Origin: Microbacter margulisiae | GTDB lineage: Bacteria; Bacteroidota; Bacteroidia; Bacteroidales; Paludibacteraceae | Assembly: GCF_014192515.1 (NCBI RefSeq) | Contig: NZ_JACHYB010000001.1 | Coordinates: 1,798,001-1,862,000, forward strand | Reading direction: 5' to 3' | Length of the DNA: 64,000 nucleotides | In this document: one piece after another, positions 40,743 to 50,334 of the stretch | Layout of the letters: every line of letters begins with the position of its first letter | Position numbering within the stretch: position 1 is the stretch's first letter | The notes under the pieces: generated by a model | Seen by the model: the letters and a program-made list of their open reading frames with translations, nothing else | What the model was told of the DNA's origin: nothing | Database searches by the model: none | Translations under genes and position numbers: made by a program

Positions 40743-41387
40743 TCACACTGTAACGCTACCCAAATACTGGCTGGTGGATACCTGCAAAGGATTATCCTCC
40801 GCCTGAAAGAACAGGTACATCAGCAAATGATCACCCGTCTCGTTATACGGAAGGGGTAAAGAACCCTCTCCGTTACTCCGTGTGGTCATGCCAAAAGAAT
40901 AGCTGACCTCCTGTTTGTCAACATTGTAAACCAGCAACACAGCACGATCAGTAGGACTGCCTGTCCCGGTTGAACTGTTATCTTCCCAATGGAAATTAAT
41001 AACACCCGTTCCCATCTCCGCACTGGCAACACTGACTCGATTCAAACCACCATCACTCACAACAACTGCTCCGTAATTAAGGACAACATCAGGAGCTGTT
41101 CCCGTGACGGCCTTTTCAAGCGCCTGTTTACATGCATAGTTGTAAGGCGACATACCTTCACCGGCAGCATTCTTAAGCCCTATCTGCAACACCGTATTAA
41201 CAGGCTGGAAGAATTGGGTCACCAGAGTGAATTTTGTCCGTTGATTTACTTGTGATTCTGTATTCGACGTGCGTCTGATTTTCGTCTTTGCACGAATCAC
41301 GTCATTACCATTTTTGGACACTGTTCCAACGACGGTACCTACGGTACCAGAGAATCCGCTAAGGATTCCAAGATTTAATTTTCCCAT
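40743..41387 (-). CDS. DUF6266 family protein
   Basis: 214 residues without signal peptide or membrane segment. The glycine-rich start GKLNLGILSGFSGTVGTVVG followed by NGNDVIRAK is characteristic of DUF6266, a family of unknown function common in Bacteroidota. The rest is predicted mainly beta strand, ending in YLGSVTV. A truncated relative with the same C-terminus and terminator lies at 29239-29307. It has its own terminator; the upstream 41388-41784 gap contains GTCCG-rich text and the terminator of the Argonaute gene, but no clear promoter. Confidence 0.75.
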   Translation of the reverse strand: MGKLNLGILSGFSGTVGTVVGTVSKNGNDVIRAKTKIRRTSNTESQVNQRTKFTLVTQFFQPVNTVLQIGLKNAAGEGMSPYNYACKQALEKAVTGTAPDVVLNYGAVVVSDGGLNRVSVASAEMGTGVINFHWEDNSSTGTGSPTDRAVLLVYNVDKQEVSYSFGMTTRSNGEGSLPLPYNETGDHLLMYLFFQAEDNPLQVSTSQYLGSVTV

Positions 41388-41671
41388 TATTTTTCATTTT
41401 ATGGGTAAATAATTCAATTATGTGCAATCTGATTGTTGAAAATGTCGTTGATCGCCGGCATCTCCTCCAACCGTTCTTTAATGAATCTTCTTTCATAACC
41501 GATCAATTATAAAATGAGTTTTCATTAAACCTGTAGCGCCCTACGGAAAGACTGGATGCAACCTCTTTGCCAAACGTTGACAATGTCCGTAAAATACCCT
41601 GTTGTCCGCAGGGGAAATCATGATTTTCCTTTTCATGCTGCTATTGTCCGTATTGTCCGCTACCGTCCGCC

Positions 41672-41708
41672 AAATAAAAATGGCAGCCCGACATCCCGGA
41701 CTGCCATT
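41672..41708 (-). terminator. Terminator of the Argonaute gene
   Basis: On the minus strand AATGGCAG and CTGCCATT (41701-41708 with 41679-41686) enclose a GC-rich loop with a second CCGG pairing, followed by TTTTTATTT. It lies 77 bp after the stop at 41785. The rest of 41388-41671 shows only GTCCG-rich text (three or more TTGTCCG or TGTCCG copies at 41588-41660). Confidence 0.7.
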
Positions 41709-41784
41709 CACTTTATAACAGATTCGACTTCATCATTTCCAGTCGCCATCAAATTGCCTCATGACGCTTGATTTTTGATGCTCT

Positions 41785-43893
41785 TTACAAAAACCATAAG
41801 TTCTCTTTCCCCATCTCCGGCATATCGAGGTATTTAAAATGAGGCACTATCTGTGCCAGCATCTCGGGATAACGTAGTGTCACCGGCATCCACTGCCGTG
41901 ACACTGATTTCCAGTACAACTGACTAAAACGGCACACCTGCACCATCAACTCTTCGGCTTCCGTCTTCCCTACAGGAATGGCTGTATTCATTCCGGGTTC
42001 ATATTTCTGCAGCGTCAGCTTCAGCGGGAAAGGATATCCTTCGCGTTCGTTGATGGCCTCTTCTCCCGTTTGTTGCTGGTTATTAAACAGAAGGTACTGA
42101 TACGGAGAAATAGGTATATATAACCCCGATAGCGGCATCTTATGCTGCCTCGAATGATCAAACCCCACGATGTCGTTGGCAAAACCTTTATTGACAGACA
42201 CCACAACTACCGGCACCGACAGTCCCAGCTCAGACAATGCCTTCTCTATAGGTTGCAGTTCCCTACGGCTAAGTCTCTTATAAAAATGAATAACCAGCCT
42301 TTCAGGCTTGCCTGCATTGAGGCAATACTCTCTCAGGGTCAGGGCAATTAAGCCGGCCAACTCTTTGACCTGTTTATCCTTCAGGCAATCAAATCCCACA
42401 AACCGCCCTTCGTTTGTAAAAGTAAAAGCGCTTCCCAAATAATTACGGTCCAAATCACGGCTCCGGTAAGCGCTGATCCCTACGACCAGTTCTTTGGCAG
42501 GTTGTTGTTCGAAACACCAGGGTGTATATCCCAATTTGGCGCTGATAGCCACCAGTATATTGGGTAGGCTGTACTGGAAATTACCTGTCATTATCGCTTT
42601 TTTTGCATCTCCCTCGTTGGAAACCGGACGATCGGGTGACCAGTGTTTCTCCACCTCAATGGTTTGTGAAACAATATTGTACGAGAGCAACAATTCCTTC
42701 ACCCGATAGTATATATTCTTGTGGGTCAAATCCGTAGTCCACTTGCTATGGGGCGAGAGATAAATAGCAACATAGTTTTTGGCATCCGTATCAAGCGCTC
42801 TCCTCTTAAGCATAGCCTCTATCTCACCGATTGGATTGTTTCTGTCACGAAACACAATGCTCAGTCTCGATTCGGTGTTGTATTTTATTTTCAAATAACG
42901 GGGAAGGCCTCCCCTGAAGTCAGGTTGCTGTCCCCTCAGGTAATCATTGATGGTATAAGCCAAAGGAATATCATCGATGTGCATGATAAAGAAAAACACC
43001 GTTTCCCGATCAATCAGCTCTACCGGTCCATATTGTTTGAATCCATATTTGGGTTCCGCATGCACTCCCTCACCAAACCGAAGCTGAAGCATGGAGGTAA
43101 GATCCAGCTTGCCAGTTTCCGTTTTACACCATGTTTCCTCCGGTTGCATAATCGCGTGCAGACCACCGGTCAGGTAGTGTTGCCTGAACTTTTCGGTTTC
43201 ACTGCTGTATTTCAGGTACCGGTTACTCTTGTCAGGCGCCGGACGATTGATTTTCAGGTAGTGCAGCAACTCAAAGTTCATGCAGGGATAAACCGATTCC
43301 AAATGTCTTTTAGCCTGCACAGGTAGCTGGTCATAATGGTAAATCGCCTGTTGATACAATACCTTACGGATAACGCTTTCGGGTACCTCCGAAAACAGGG
43401 GATCAGTCACAGGGCAGGTATGTACCGAATGTACATCTCCCATAGCTACCAATAACTGAGGTTGCCCGTCGGAATGTGAAACCTGAACGCGTAGCGTGAA
43501 CACCCTGTACCCCTCACAACCGGGATAGGCAGAGTAGTCTTTGATCCACACATCGGTATCAGACACAAAATTATGGGTAGCTGGAATTCCCATTTCACGG
43601 AAATGGTGCACCAGACGGTAGGTATAATACCGTTTCATGAAAGAGAATGACCATGGAATTTCCCGTTCGCTACAAAGATCCTGGTTAAAACACCGCGTAA
43701 CAGCCACCTGATCCTTCTGTTGCCTGGTAAGGGTAGCATAGAGCCTACCATCGTTTTTTATCATGGTATTCAGTTCTTTGCAGTCATATTCCGAAAAAGA
43801 GATACTATCAGGCTGTTCTTCTTTGGTCAGGTAAACGGTCAGACGGGGTTGGGCATGCTTAAAATTCAGCACATTCAGGGTCAGGTAATTCAT
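41785..43893 (-). CDS. Long prokaryotic Argonaute with degenerate PIWI active site
   Basis: 702 residues, the length of long pAgos (N, reduced PAZ, MID, PIWI). An N-like domain covers about 1-110 (NYLTLNVLNF start). A linker motif GFKQYGPVEL lies near 284. The MID domain (about 290-460) has NIYYRVKELLLSYNIVSQTI with the Y..K and Q of the 5'-end pocket, and LPNILVAISAKLGYTPW with the pocket lysine. PIWI (about 465-690) starts LVVGISAYRS, where active enzymes have D after GI; the second site reads VIHFYKR instead of a typical HRDG; the end is MPVTLRYPEMLAQI. So at least two catalytic Asp are replaced (S and Y), predicting guide-directed binding without slicing. It is 28 bp downstream of an HTH gene. 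Assigned from motifs only. Confidence 0.8.
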   Translation of the reverse strand: MNYLTLNVLNFKHAQPRLTVYLTKEEQPDSISFSEYDCKELNTMIKNDGRLYATLTRQQKDQVAVTRCFNQDLCSEREIPWSFSFMKRYYTYRLVHHFREMGIPATHNFVSDTDVWIKDYSAYPGCEGYRVFTLRVQVSHSDGQPQLLVAMGDVHSVHTCPVTDPLFSEVPESVIRKVLYQQAIYHYDQLPVQAKRHLESVYPCMNFELLHYLKINRPAPDKSNRYLKYSSETEKFRQHYLTGGLHAIMQPEETWCKTETGKLDLTSMLQLRFGEGVHAEPKYGFKQYGPVELIDRETVFFFIMHIDDIPLAYTINDYLRGQQPDFRGGLPRYLKIKYNTESRLSIVFRDRNNPIGEIEAMLKRRALDTDAKNYVAIYLSPHSKWTTDLTHKNIYYRVKELLLSYNIVSQTIEVEKHWSPDRPVSNEGDAKKAIMTGNFQYSLPNILVAISAKLGYTPWCFEQQPAKELVVGISAYRSRDLDRNYLGSAFTFTNEGRFVGFDCLKDKQVKELAGLIALTLREYCLNAGKPERLVIHFYKRLSRRELQPIEKALSELGLSVPVVVVSVNKGFANDIVGFDHSRQHKMPLSGLYIPISPYQYLLFNNQQQTGEEAINEREGYPFPLKLTLQKYEPGMNTAIPVGKTEAEELMVQVCRFSQLYWKSVSRQWMPVTLRYPEMLAQIVPHFKYLDMPEMGKENLWFL

Positions 43894-43921
43894 AGCTATT
43901 TAAATGGAATTTAAAACGGGT

Positions 43922-44773
43922 TTAAGGTCGCTTCCCCTGATTTGTTTTCTCTTGCAGGAAATGCGAAAACGATGCTTTCTCAATACGCCAGACATTCTGC
44001 ATTCTCATCCCCGCAATCGTTCCTTTTTCCAGCATTCTTCTGACGGTTCTTTCGTCCATCCGTAGAATCTGTGCTGCCTCTTTCACCGTCATATAATCGG
44101 GGATTGCCACATTATTCTGCTTTTTTTCAGCCACAGCAGGCTGCATCATTTTTTTCTTTTTCTTCTTGCTGTCAGGGTCTTCCGGCGTCGTTCCGGCTTG
44201 TCTCGTCAGAAAAATCGGGACAGGAGGTAACTCCTGCAACCAGCCGGTATAGATCATCGTTTCATTCAGCGGATAATTTACCTCTCCGGCAAGCCTCGCC
44301 TGCACCTCCAGGTAGGCTTTACAGACGCACACCTTCAGCAACTGAAAAACATAACAGTTGGCCAGATCGTCAGGCGTATCCTCCGGTGAAGGATTTGTCA
44401 AACGTGAAAGTGTCAGTTGGTGCAACCGGATAAACTCGCCGAGCCGTTGTAAACAGGTGGACAGATGTTTATCAAGTATCATATCCCTAAGATACGCCCT
44501 GATCGAACTATTCTGTTCCTCTTGCAAGCAGATTATCAGCTCATTACAATAGACATAGGTCTCCCCCACCAACAATCGGGAATAATACTCAGTCTTCGGA
44601 TGAGACCACCGGATAAAAGTGAGACGGTATAACCCTTTATCCGGTTCCGAGACTGTCACCTGCTCCTGAAGTCGCTGCAGATAATTCTGTCCGGCATGAT
44701 TCTCCCTGTGCAAGGGATTGAGCCGGCCCTGCATCAGTTCATCGAAAAGCGGGAAACGATAATCAATATGCAT
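43922..44773 (-). CDS. Unknown helical protein with C-terminal excisionase-type HTH
   Basis: 283 residues, no signal peptide. Residues 1-185 are predicted mostly helical and I recognise no family (motifs include FIRWSHPKTEYYSRLLVGETYVY and CYVFQLLKVCVCKAYLEVQ; cysteine-rich). A lysine-rich linker (SKKKKKKMMQ, about 205-214) leads to a helix-turn-helix of the MerR/excisionase type: YMTVKEAAQILRMDERTVRR and GTIAGMRMQNVWRIEKASF (about 228-270). It begins an operon with the Argonaute gene 28 bp downstream. It may regulate the operon, bind DNA as an Argonaute partner, or be an excisionase-like factor. The first option is the simplest. Confidence 0.6.
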   Translation of the reverse strand: MHIDYRFPLFDELMQGRLNPLHRENHAGQNYLQRLQEQVTVSEPDKGLYRLTFIRWSHPKTEYYSRLLVGETYVYCNELIICLQEEQNSSIRAYLRDMILDKHLSTCLQRLGEFIRLHQLTLSRLTNPSPEDTPDDLANCYVFQLLKVCVCKAYLEVQARLAGEVNYPLNETMIYTGWLQELPPVPIFLTRQAGTTPEDPDSKKKKKKMMQPAVAEKKQNNVAIPDYMTVKEAAQILRMDERTVRRMLEKGTIAGMRMQNVWRIEKASFSHFLQEKTNQGKRP

Positions 44774-44799
44774 AGCATGTGCTTTTCTGTACTTTTTTA

Positions 44800-44807
44800 C
44801 AAAACTA
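44800..44807 (-). promoter_or_regulatory. -7 box of the HTH-Argonaute operon
   Basis: TAGTTTTG on the minus strand matches TAnnTTTG and lies about 27 bp before the ATG at 44773. No TTG is found at 19-21 nt upstream, where the sequence is a T/A run. Confidence 0.4.
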
Positions 44808-44883
44808 CAAAAAAGATTTCATACTTTTTATATTAGAAAAGAAAAGTTTCCGACATATTGAATCATACATATTTCAGACTTTA

Positions 44884-45376
44884 CCGTACCGTCGGATGTG
44901 TAGTTACGAGTGTTCGGAAGATTAGTATATTGCTGTGATAAGTGTTCTTTGATATATATTTCTTTGATTGATCCTTATTGCAATCTTTTTTTTAACGGAT
45001 TTAACGGAATACCAGCGATGGATCACCACCACAAAAACGAACAATCAAGGCCATCATCAATTCATCCAGCTCAATTCCAAAGCGTCTTTTGGCTGTTTTA
45101 TAACCGATATTATTCAATCGTTTGTAAATCAACAGCAACATGGATAGGATTAAAGTCATATAAAGAATAATCTTTATTCCGTTTTCATGGGTTGACACAA
45201 AGTGGCTAAAGTTCAACTCTTGTTTTACAAAGCGGAAGAAAACCTTAATATCCCAACGTTTCCGATACAAAACAGTTATATTTTCTGCTTTTTCTCCTTT
45301 ATTGCAACTGAAATTACTAATTTTGAATACTTAATAATCTTTCGAACACCCGTAATTTGTAATCCGACGGTACAGT
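44884..45376. mobile_element. Internally deleted IS (IS4-like) with both inverted repeats
   Basis: About 493 bp. The left end (CCGTACCGTCGG... 44884-44927) matches the reverse complement of the right end (45333-45376; CTGTACCGTCGG... on that strand). Shared blocks are GTACCGTCGGAT, TTACG, GTGTTCG and AAGATTA with variable bases between, over about 44 bp. Only the C-terminal third of a transposase remains inside. No target duplication is evident. Confidence 0.75.
45001..45330 (-). pseudogene. C-terminal fragment of an IS4-family transposase
   Basis: The frame is open from 45330 to the stop at 45001 without an ATG at the proper place. It reads ITVLYRKRWDIKVFFRFVKQ, the Y-(2)-R-(3)-E-(6)-K block of IS4-family DDE enzymes, but the catalytic glutamate is a lysine. 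The normal C-terminus (CGGDPSLVF) is present. Missing N-terminus and lost catalytic residue show that it is inactive. The remnant lies inside matching inverted repeats. Confidence 0.8.
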
Positions 45377-45388
45377 TTGAAAAGATCT

Positions 45389-48300
45389 TTAATGGATCTC
45401 AACCATACTTACTCCATTACTTTTCCTGACAACCTGAATCTGAACCGGAATGCGCTCCTTTAAACTATCGACATGTGATATAATTCCAATCATTTTACCT
45501 TGTATTTTTAAGGTTTCGAGAGTTGAAATTACCGTTTCAAGCGTGTTACTGTCCAACGTCCCGAATCCTTCGTCAATAAACAACGAACCAATACTGACAT
45601 TGTAGCTTGCCAGGTCGGATAACCCGAGTGCTAAAGCAAGGCTAATCAGAAACTTTTCACCGCCGCTTGAAGTGTCTACCAAGCGCATTTCATCTGCCTG
45701 ATAATGATCTACTAATTTAAAGTTCAGCTCTTCACCCGCTTTGTATTGCGGATTTAGCTGTAGAGAATAACGCCTGTTCAGTTTATACAAATGCAGGTTG
45801 GCTAAGTCAATCAGATTTTTGAGCGTAAGGCGCTGCACATAGGTATTAAATGCATCCTGCGAACCACCAAGTATCGTCATCAGGTCAGTCCATTTACGGC
45901 AAACCAGCTCCTGTTGGGCTATTTCTTTTACCACCTGAGCATTACGACTCCTGATCTCATTGTCTTTCCTGAAACTTTCGGAAATTTCACCTTTTCTTTT
46001 TTGGAGTTTTTCTTTTTGTTCATTGATTTCTGCCTGTTTATCGAGCGCAATTACCAATGTCTCTTCTGGTTTTATTTCTTTTTCGAGAGAATCCAGTTCA
46101 GCAGCTACATTTTTCGCAAGGGTTGAAATGGTTATCTTTCTATCATCTATTGATTTACGAATTTTCAGATATTCCATTTTCAAATCATCGGCAAGCAATG
46201 CTTCTTCCACTGCTTCCCGATTGGCAAACCTGCTTTGATTCATTTTTTCATTGAGAACTGTCAATAAATTATTCAGTTGCGCTCCGTTTTCCGATCGTTC
46301 CCTGTTGATACTGTTTTTTTCAGTAGCAAGCTTCGTTCTATACTCATTTAAACGATTCAGTTGTGTGGAAGCCTCTTCCTTTGCTTGTCTGGCCATGTTC
46401 ATCGCAGTTTGCAATTCTGTCCGTTTCTGATCGGTACTCATTCCCGGTGGCAGGATAGCATTACGGGCCTCTTTTATCGAAGTCAGTTCTTTTTTCAAAT
46501 TCTCAGTTCTTTCTTCTATCGTGCTGATTTCATCCGATTTAGTCACTACTTGCTCGTTCAGATGTTTAATTTCAAGATTGCATTGCTTCTCATTATTTTC
46601 AGTTTCGGTTTGCTTTTTCCTATTATCGTTGTAAGCTTTTACACTCTTTTCAAGCTGCTGAATAAAATCTGTTGTATTTTCCGGCTCGGGCAATGGCAGA
46701 TTACAATCGGCAAACTGACTAATCAATTCTCTTTCCAACGCTGAATTCGTTCGTTTCGATGATTCACATTCCCTTTCAGCCTCAGCAATTGATTTCTCAA
46801 TGCCCGAATTCGTTGTCGTGAGCTGTGTCAATTGAAGTTCAAATGCTTTTATGTTTCCGTCAATCACTTTCAGCTCCATCTGTTTTTCATCTTTAAGTTT
46901 TTGTTGCCTCTGTGATGCTGAAATCTTTCCGGCAAGAATTGCTATTTCGCTTTCTGTTCCCTTTAATGCCGCTTCTATCGACGGTTTATCTTCAATTTTA
47001 TATTCCAAAGTAACACCCGAAAACTTTCTATTCAATTCATTCAGATCTGCTTCGTTTTTAACGATTTGCACCAATAGCTGCTGCAACGCTGTAACGATAC
47101 GGGCTTGTTGCAACTCAGCCGTATTTTTATTGTCTTTGAGCTTTTCCAAGGCTTCCCTGCGCTCGTCCAATCTTTTTTTGCTGTCGGAAATGGTTATTTC
47201 AGCATAATGGTCGATCAATGGATGCGTCGACGAACCACATAAAGGGCATGGTTCTCCCGATTTTAGTCTTTTCCGTTCCGCTTCGAGGCTCACAATATAT
47301 TGATCCTTTTCATACAACTCTTCAGCATCTTTCTCCGATTGCATGGCCATTGCCATGTCAGCATCAAGTTGTTGTATTTTCGCTGCAAGTTTTCCCTGAT
47401 TTTGTTCTAAATCCGTTTTTTGATTCGCAAACGAATGGTTATCAACCACAAGTCGGCTATAGTTTTCCGACCATTGGATCAAATCGCGCAGCTGTTCCTT
47501 TTTACCGGTAAGCGTGTTGTTCTGATTTACCAATTTATCAATGCCATCTGCATCCAATGACTCCTGTAAAGTTTTAATCTCACCGGTAAGTGTTTCATGG
47601 CTCACTTTTTCTTTATAATACGCTTTTTTGATGGTTTCAATCGAGGCTTCATTGCCTGCCAAATCTACCCTGGCCTTAGCAATGGCTTTAATCCAATCCG
47701 CTATTCTTTCCCAATTCCCCTTGCGTTGTGTGAGCTGGGTATTCCAGTTGCTCAGTTGTTTTTCGATGGCCGGTATGTTTTTGGTTTGTTCAAAATATTG
47801 ATCCAGCGCTCGGAGAATGGTTCCATACGATTTCAATTTCTTCTCCTTCTCTTCGACAGATTGCATGAATCCGCTTTTGGCTTCCAATAATGCGGCTTTA
47901 GCGTTCTCATTGTCAGCTAAATTCACTTTATAAGCATGAATAGTAGTATCCAACGCAATTACTTTTTCCAGATTTGGCTGCCAGTCAGAGCTCGTTTTCT
48001 CAGCTTCAAGTATTTTCGCTTTGCAGTCTGCTTCTGTTTCTGTGGCTGCCTGTAGTTTTACTTCAACAGTATTTATTTCTGAATCAATTTCTTGTACACG
48101 ATGATCCTTTTTTTCAATATCCTGTTCAAGCCGCCTGATTTCTGACAACACAGCCTTAAATGGCTCAGCGGCTTCATGTTTTTCCAGCTGTTGAAAAATG
48201 ATTGTATTTTGCTCTATATCAAGCTCAAGTTGTACTTTATCAGCTTCCGTATTTTGTTTTTGTTGTTTCAACTTCTCTATTTGCTCGAATAACCTGATTA

Positions 48301-49057
48301 GGTCTGCAATCTTTTTTAAATCCGTATCAAAGGCCTGCAAACGATCATTCAATTGTTCTTCTTCTTGTTTTAACCCATCTATTGTGTCGTCGCTGAGCAA
48401 ATCATCCGTGTTTATTTTACTTTTGATTTGTTCCAATTGTTTTTTCTCTTCAAAAATCCGGTCTTTCAACGTTTCTCCAATCTTCCTGTAGATTTCGTCA
48501 CCGGCAATTTGTTGCAACAATAAACCTTTTTCAGCATTTTTGGCCGATAGAAAAGCGGCAAACTCACCTTGCGCCAGCATAACGGAACGCAAGAACTGAT
48601 CATAATTTAATTGCGTGATTGTTACTATCTGTTCATCACAGGCCGTTTTTGTTTCTGCCACAATCGCTCCTGAAGTTAAATTCTTTAACCGCACAGTTTC
48701 TACCGGCTTGTTAAGTTTTCTTCCATTGTTACTTGCCAACCGGATATCCCATTGCGCTTCATAGCGTTGATTTTGTGCCTCGAAGGTAACCCGGGCCATA
48801 GCCGTATAGCTGCCATAACTGACCACATCTTCCAACCCTCCTTTACTTCCGGCTTTTTCAAATCGCGGGACACGACGGTAAAGCGCTATTGTAATGGCAT
48901 CAAGCAAAGTGGTCTTGCCGGCTCCGGTAGGTCCGGTGATGGCAAACAACCCTACATCTGCAAAACAGGGATGTTCAAAATCAATGACGACAGGCGTATC
49001 ACATTTAAGTGAGTTGATATTTTGGAGTTCTATTTTCAGTATTTTCATAGTCTTCAA
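45389..49057 (-). CDS. sbcC: Exonuclease subunit SbcC (Rad50-like ATPase)
   Basis: 1222 residues. Walker A GPTGAGKTTLLDAI (about 40-53), long coiled coils (about 180-580 and 630-1030), a zinc hook CPLCGSSTHP (about 606), the ABC signature DTSSGGEKFLISLALALGL (about 1125) and Walker B SLFIDEGFGTLD (about 1165). With SbcD it forms the ATP-dependent nuclease that opens hairpins and processes double-strand ends. Its start overlaps the sbcD stop by ATGA. The gene lies next to an IS remnant that ends 12 bp beyond its stop. Its substrate preference for hairpins is notable given the large palindrome array at 52-53 kb. Confidence 0.96.
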   Translation of the reverse strand: MKTMKILKIELQNINSLKCDTPVVIDFEHPCFADVGLFAITGPTGAGKTTLLDAITIALYRRVPRFEKAGSKGGLEDVVSYGSYTAMARVTFEAQNQRYEAQWDIRLASNNGRKLNKPVETVRLKNLTSGAIVAETKTACDEQIVTITQLNYDQFLRSVMLAQGEFAAFLSAKNAEKGLLLQQIAGDEIYRKIGETLKDRIFEEKKQLEQIKSKINTDDLLSDDTIDGLKQEEEQLNDRLQAFDTDLKKIADLIRLFEQIEKLKQQKQNTEADKVQLELDIEQNTIIFQQLEKHEAAEPFKAVLSEIRRLEQDIEKKDHRVQEIDSEINTVEVKLQAATETEADCKAKILEAEKTSSDWQPNLEKVIALDTTIHAYKVNLADNENAKAALLEAKSGFMQSVEEKEKKLKSYGTILRALDQYFEQTKNIPAIEKQLSNWNTQLTQRKGNWERIADWIKAIAKARVDLAGNEASIETIKKAYYKEKVSHETLTGEIKTLQESLDADGIDKLVNQNNTLTGKKEQLRDLIQWSENYSRLVVDNHSFANQKTDLEQNQGKLAAKIQQLDADMAMAMQSEKDAEELYEKDQYIVSLEAERKRLKSGEPCPLCGSSTHPLIDHYAEITISDSKKRLDERREALEKLKDNKNTAELQQARIVTALQQLLVQIVKNEADLNELNRKFSGVTLEYKIEDKPSIEAALKGTESEIAILAGKISASQRQQKLKDEKQMELKVIDGNIKAFELQLTQLTTTNSGIEKSIAEAERECESSKRTNSALERELISQFADCNLPLPEPENTTDFIQQLEKSVKAYNDNRKKQTETENNEKQCNLEIKHLNEQVVTKSDEISTIEERTENLKKELTSIKEARNAILPPGMSTDQKRTELQTAMNMARQAKEEASTQLNRLNEYRTKLATEKNSINRERSENGAQLNNLLTVLNEKMNQSRFANREAVEEALLADDLKMEYLKIRKSIDDRKITISTLAKNVAAELDSLEKEIKPEETLVIALDKQAEINEQKEKLQKRKGEISESFRKDNEIRSRNAQVVKEIAQQELVCRKWTDLMTILGGSQDAFNTYVQRLTLKNLIDLANLHLYKLNRRYSLQLNPQYKAGEELNFKLVDHYQADEMRLVDTSSGGEKFLISLALALGLSDLASYNVSIGSLFIDEGFGTLDSNTLETVISTLETLKIQGKMIGIISHVDSLKERIPVQIQVVRKSNGVSMVEIH

Positions 49058-50259
49058 TCATTGTCAGTTACGATTTGCAGAATCTCATTAAATGCATCGA
49101 GCATCTCGGGCTTTTCTTCCAAATCAACACGCATCTCCTCGCATTTCAACCTGAAAACATCCAGTGGTGTAAAGGTTTTTATATGTTGCGCATGATCCAC
49201 TAAGCTTTTAAGTTTTTCATAGTTACGCTCATCGTTTACCGTGATTTTCAACACCTCAGGTTGAATGTCCGTAGCAAAGTCGTTTATTTCTTTATAACCT
49301 GTTGTGGCTTCATTGCCGTTGCTTAATATCACTTCCACCCAGGGTGTCAACGCATTATTTTCTTTGTCAAGCATCAGCAATTGTGTCTTACAACTTTCCA
49401 CCGAACCTTCTATCCGTACTATTTTGCGAAATGCCGGTACCGGTATTTCTTTGATTTGTATTACTTCTCCCGTTTCTACTTCCACTACTTTTTTAACCTG
49501 ATCGACCTCACTGAAGCTCAGCACATAAGGAGAGCCGGAATAACGGATATGGGGAATATCCCCCACCGGTTGTGCCCGATGTAAATGGCCAAGCGCCACA
49601 TAATCAAAAGCGGCAGGAAAATCAGATGCACCTATATCTCCCAGATTACCCACATAGATACTTTGTTCACTTTCTGATGTCTTGCCTCCAATAGCAAATA
49701 AGTGTCCCATCGCTATTACCGGTTCATTGTCTGTTTTCACAGACTCACAGGATGCAGCCACTTCGGCAAAATGACGGATAAGGGCTGTTTTATACCGGTT
49801 ATTCATTTCTTCTGCCGATTCGGCAGCAATAGCCCGACGGATATCCTGGTCGCGCAAATAAGGAATAGCAGCCACAATGACTGCTTCGCCATCAACCGAT
49901 ATCCTAAACACCTCATCAGTAGGATTATCCGTAGTCTTCCCAACTACTCTGACTGAAAAGGCATTCAATAATTCCTTAGGAGCATTCAGTGTGCTGGGCG
50001 CATCGTGGTTACCACCTGTGATAATCACTTCGCGGCAAGTGCTATTGTAAAGCCGCAGCAGAAAATCATAATAAAGTTTTTGGGCCTGAGCCGATGGTAC
50101 GCCCACATCGAATATGTCACCCGAAACCAAAACGATATCAATATGATTTGCCACAACATAATCAGTCAACCAGTCAAGGAATAACGTTTGTTCCTCTTGC
50201 TGTGATTGCTCAAGAAACCGATGTCCCAAATGCCAATCGGAAGTATGTAGTATTTTCAT
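49054..50259 (-). CDS. sbcD: Exonuclease subunit SbcD (Mre11-like nuclease)
   Basis: 401 residues from the ATG at 50259, which gives the usual start MKILHTSDWHLGH; an ATG at 50301 would add 14 residues that the family lacks. Metallophosphoesterase motifs are in order: SDWHLGH (about 7), SGDIFDVG (about 48), GGNHDAPSTL (about 82) and GHLHRAQP (about 230). It is the Mn-dependent nuclease partner of SbcC; the two genes overlap by 4 bp and are translationally coupled. Confidence 0.95.
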   Translation of the reverse strand: MKILHTSDWHLGHRFLEQSQQEEQTLFLDWLTDYVVANHIDIVLVSGDIFDVGVPSAQAQKLYYDFLLRLYNSTCREVIITGGNHDAPSTLNAPKELLNAFSVRVVGKTTDNPTDEVFRISVDGEAVIVAAIPYLRDQDIRRAIAAESAEEMNNRYKTALIRHFAEVAASCESVKTDNEPVIAMGHLFAIGGKTSESEQSIYVGNLGDIGASDFPAAFDYVALGHLHRAQPVGDIPHIRYSGSPYVLSFSEVDQVKKVVEVETGEVIQIKEIPVPAFRKIVRIEGSVESCKTQLLMLDKENNALTPWVEVILSNGNEATTGYKEINDFATDIQPEVLKITVNDERNYEKLKSLVDHAQHIKTFTPLDVFRLKCEEMRVDLEEKPEMLDAFNEILQIVTDND

Positions 50260-50334
50260 AGGTCTTTCTTTTTTAACACCAAGAGTGGATGAAACGCTCA
50301 CGCCAACACTATTTTTCTCTTGAATATAAATAAT

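Noticed and set aside
42721..43326. 201-codon plus-strand frame inside the Argonaute gene
   Set aside because: Antisense shadow; the minus-strand frame is complete and carries recognisable MID/PIWI motifs.
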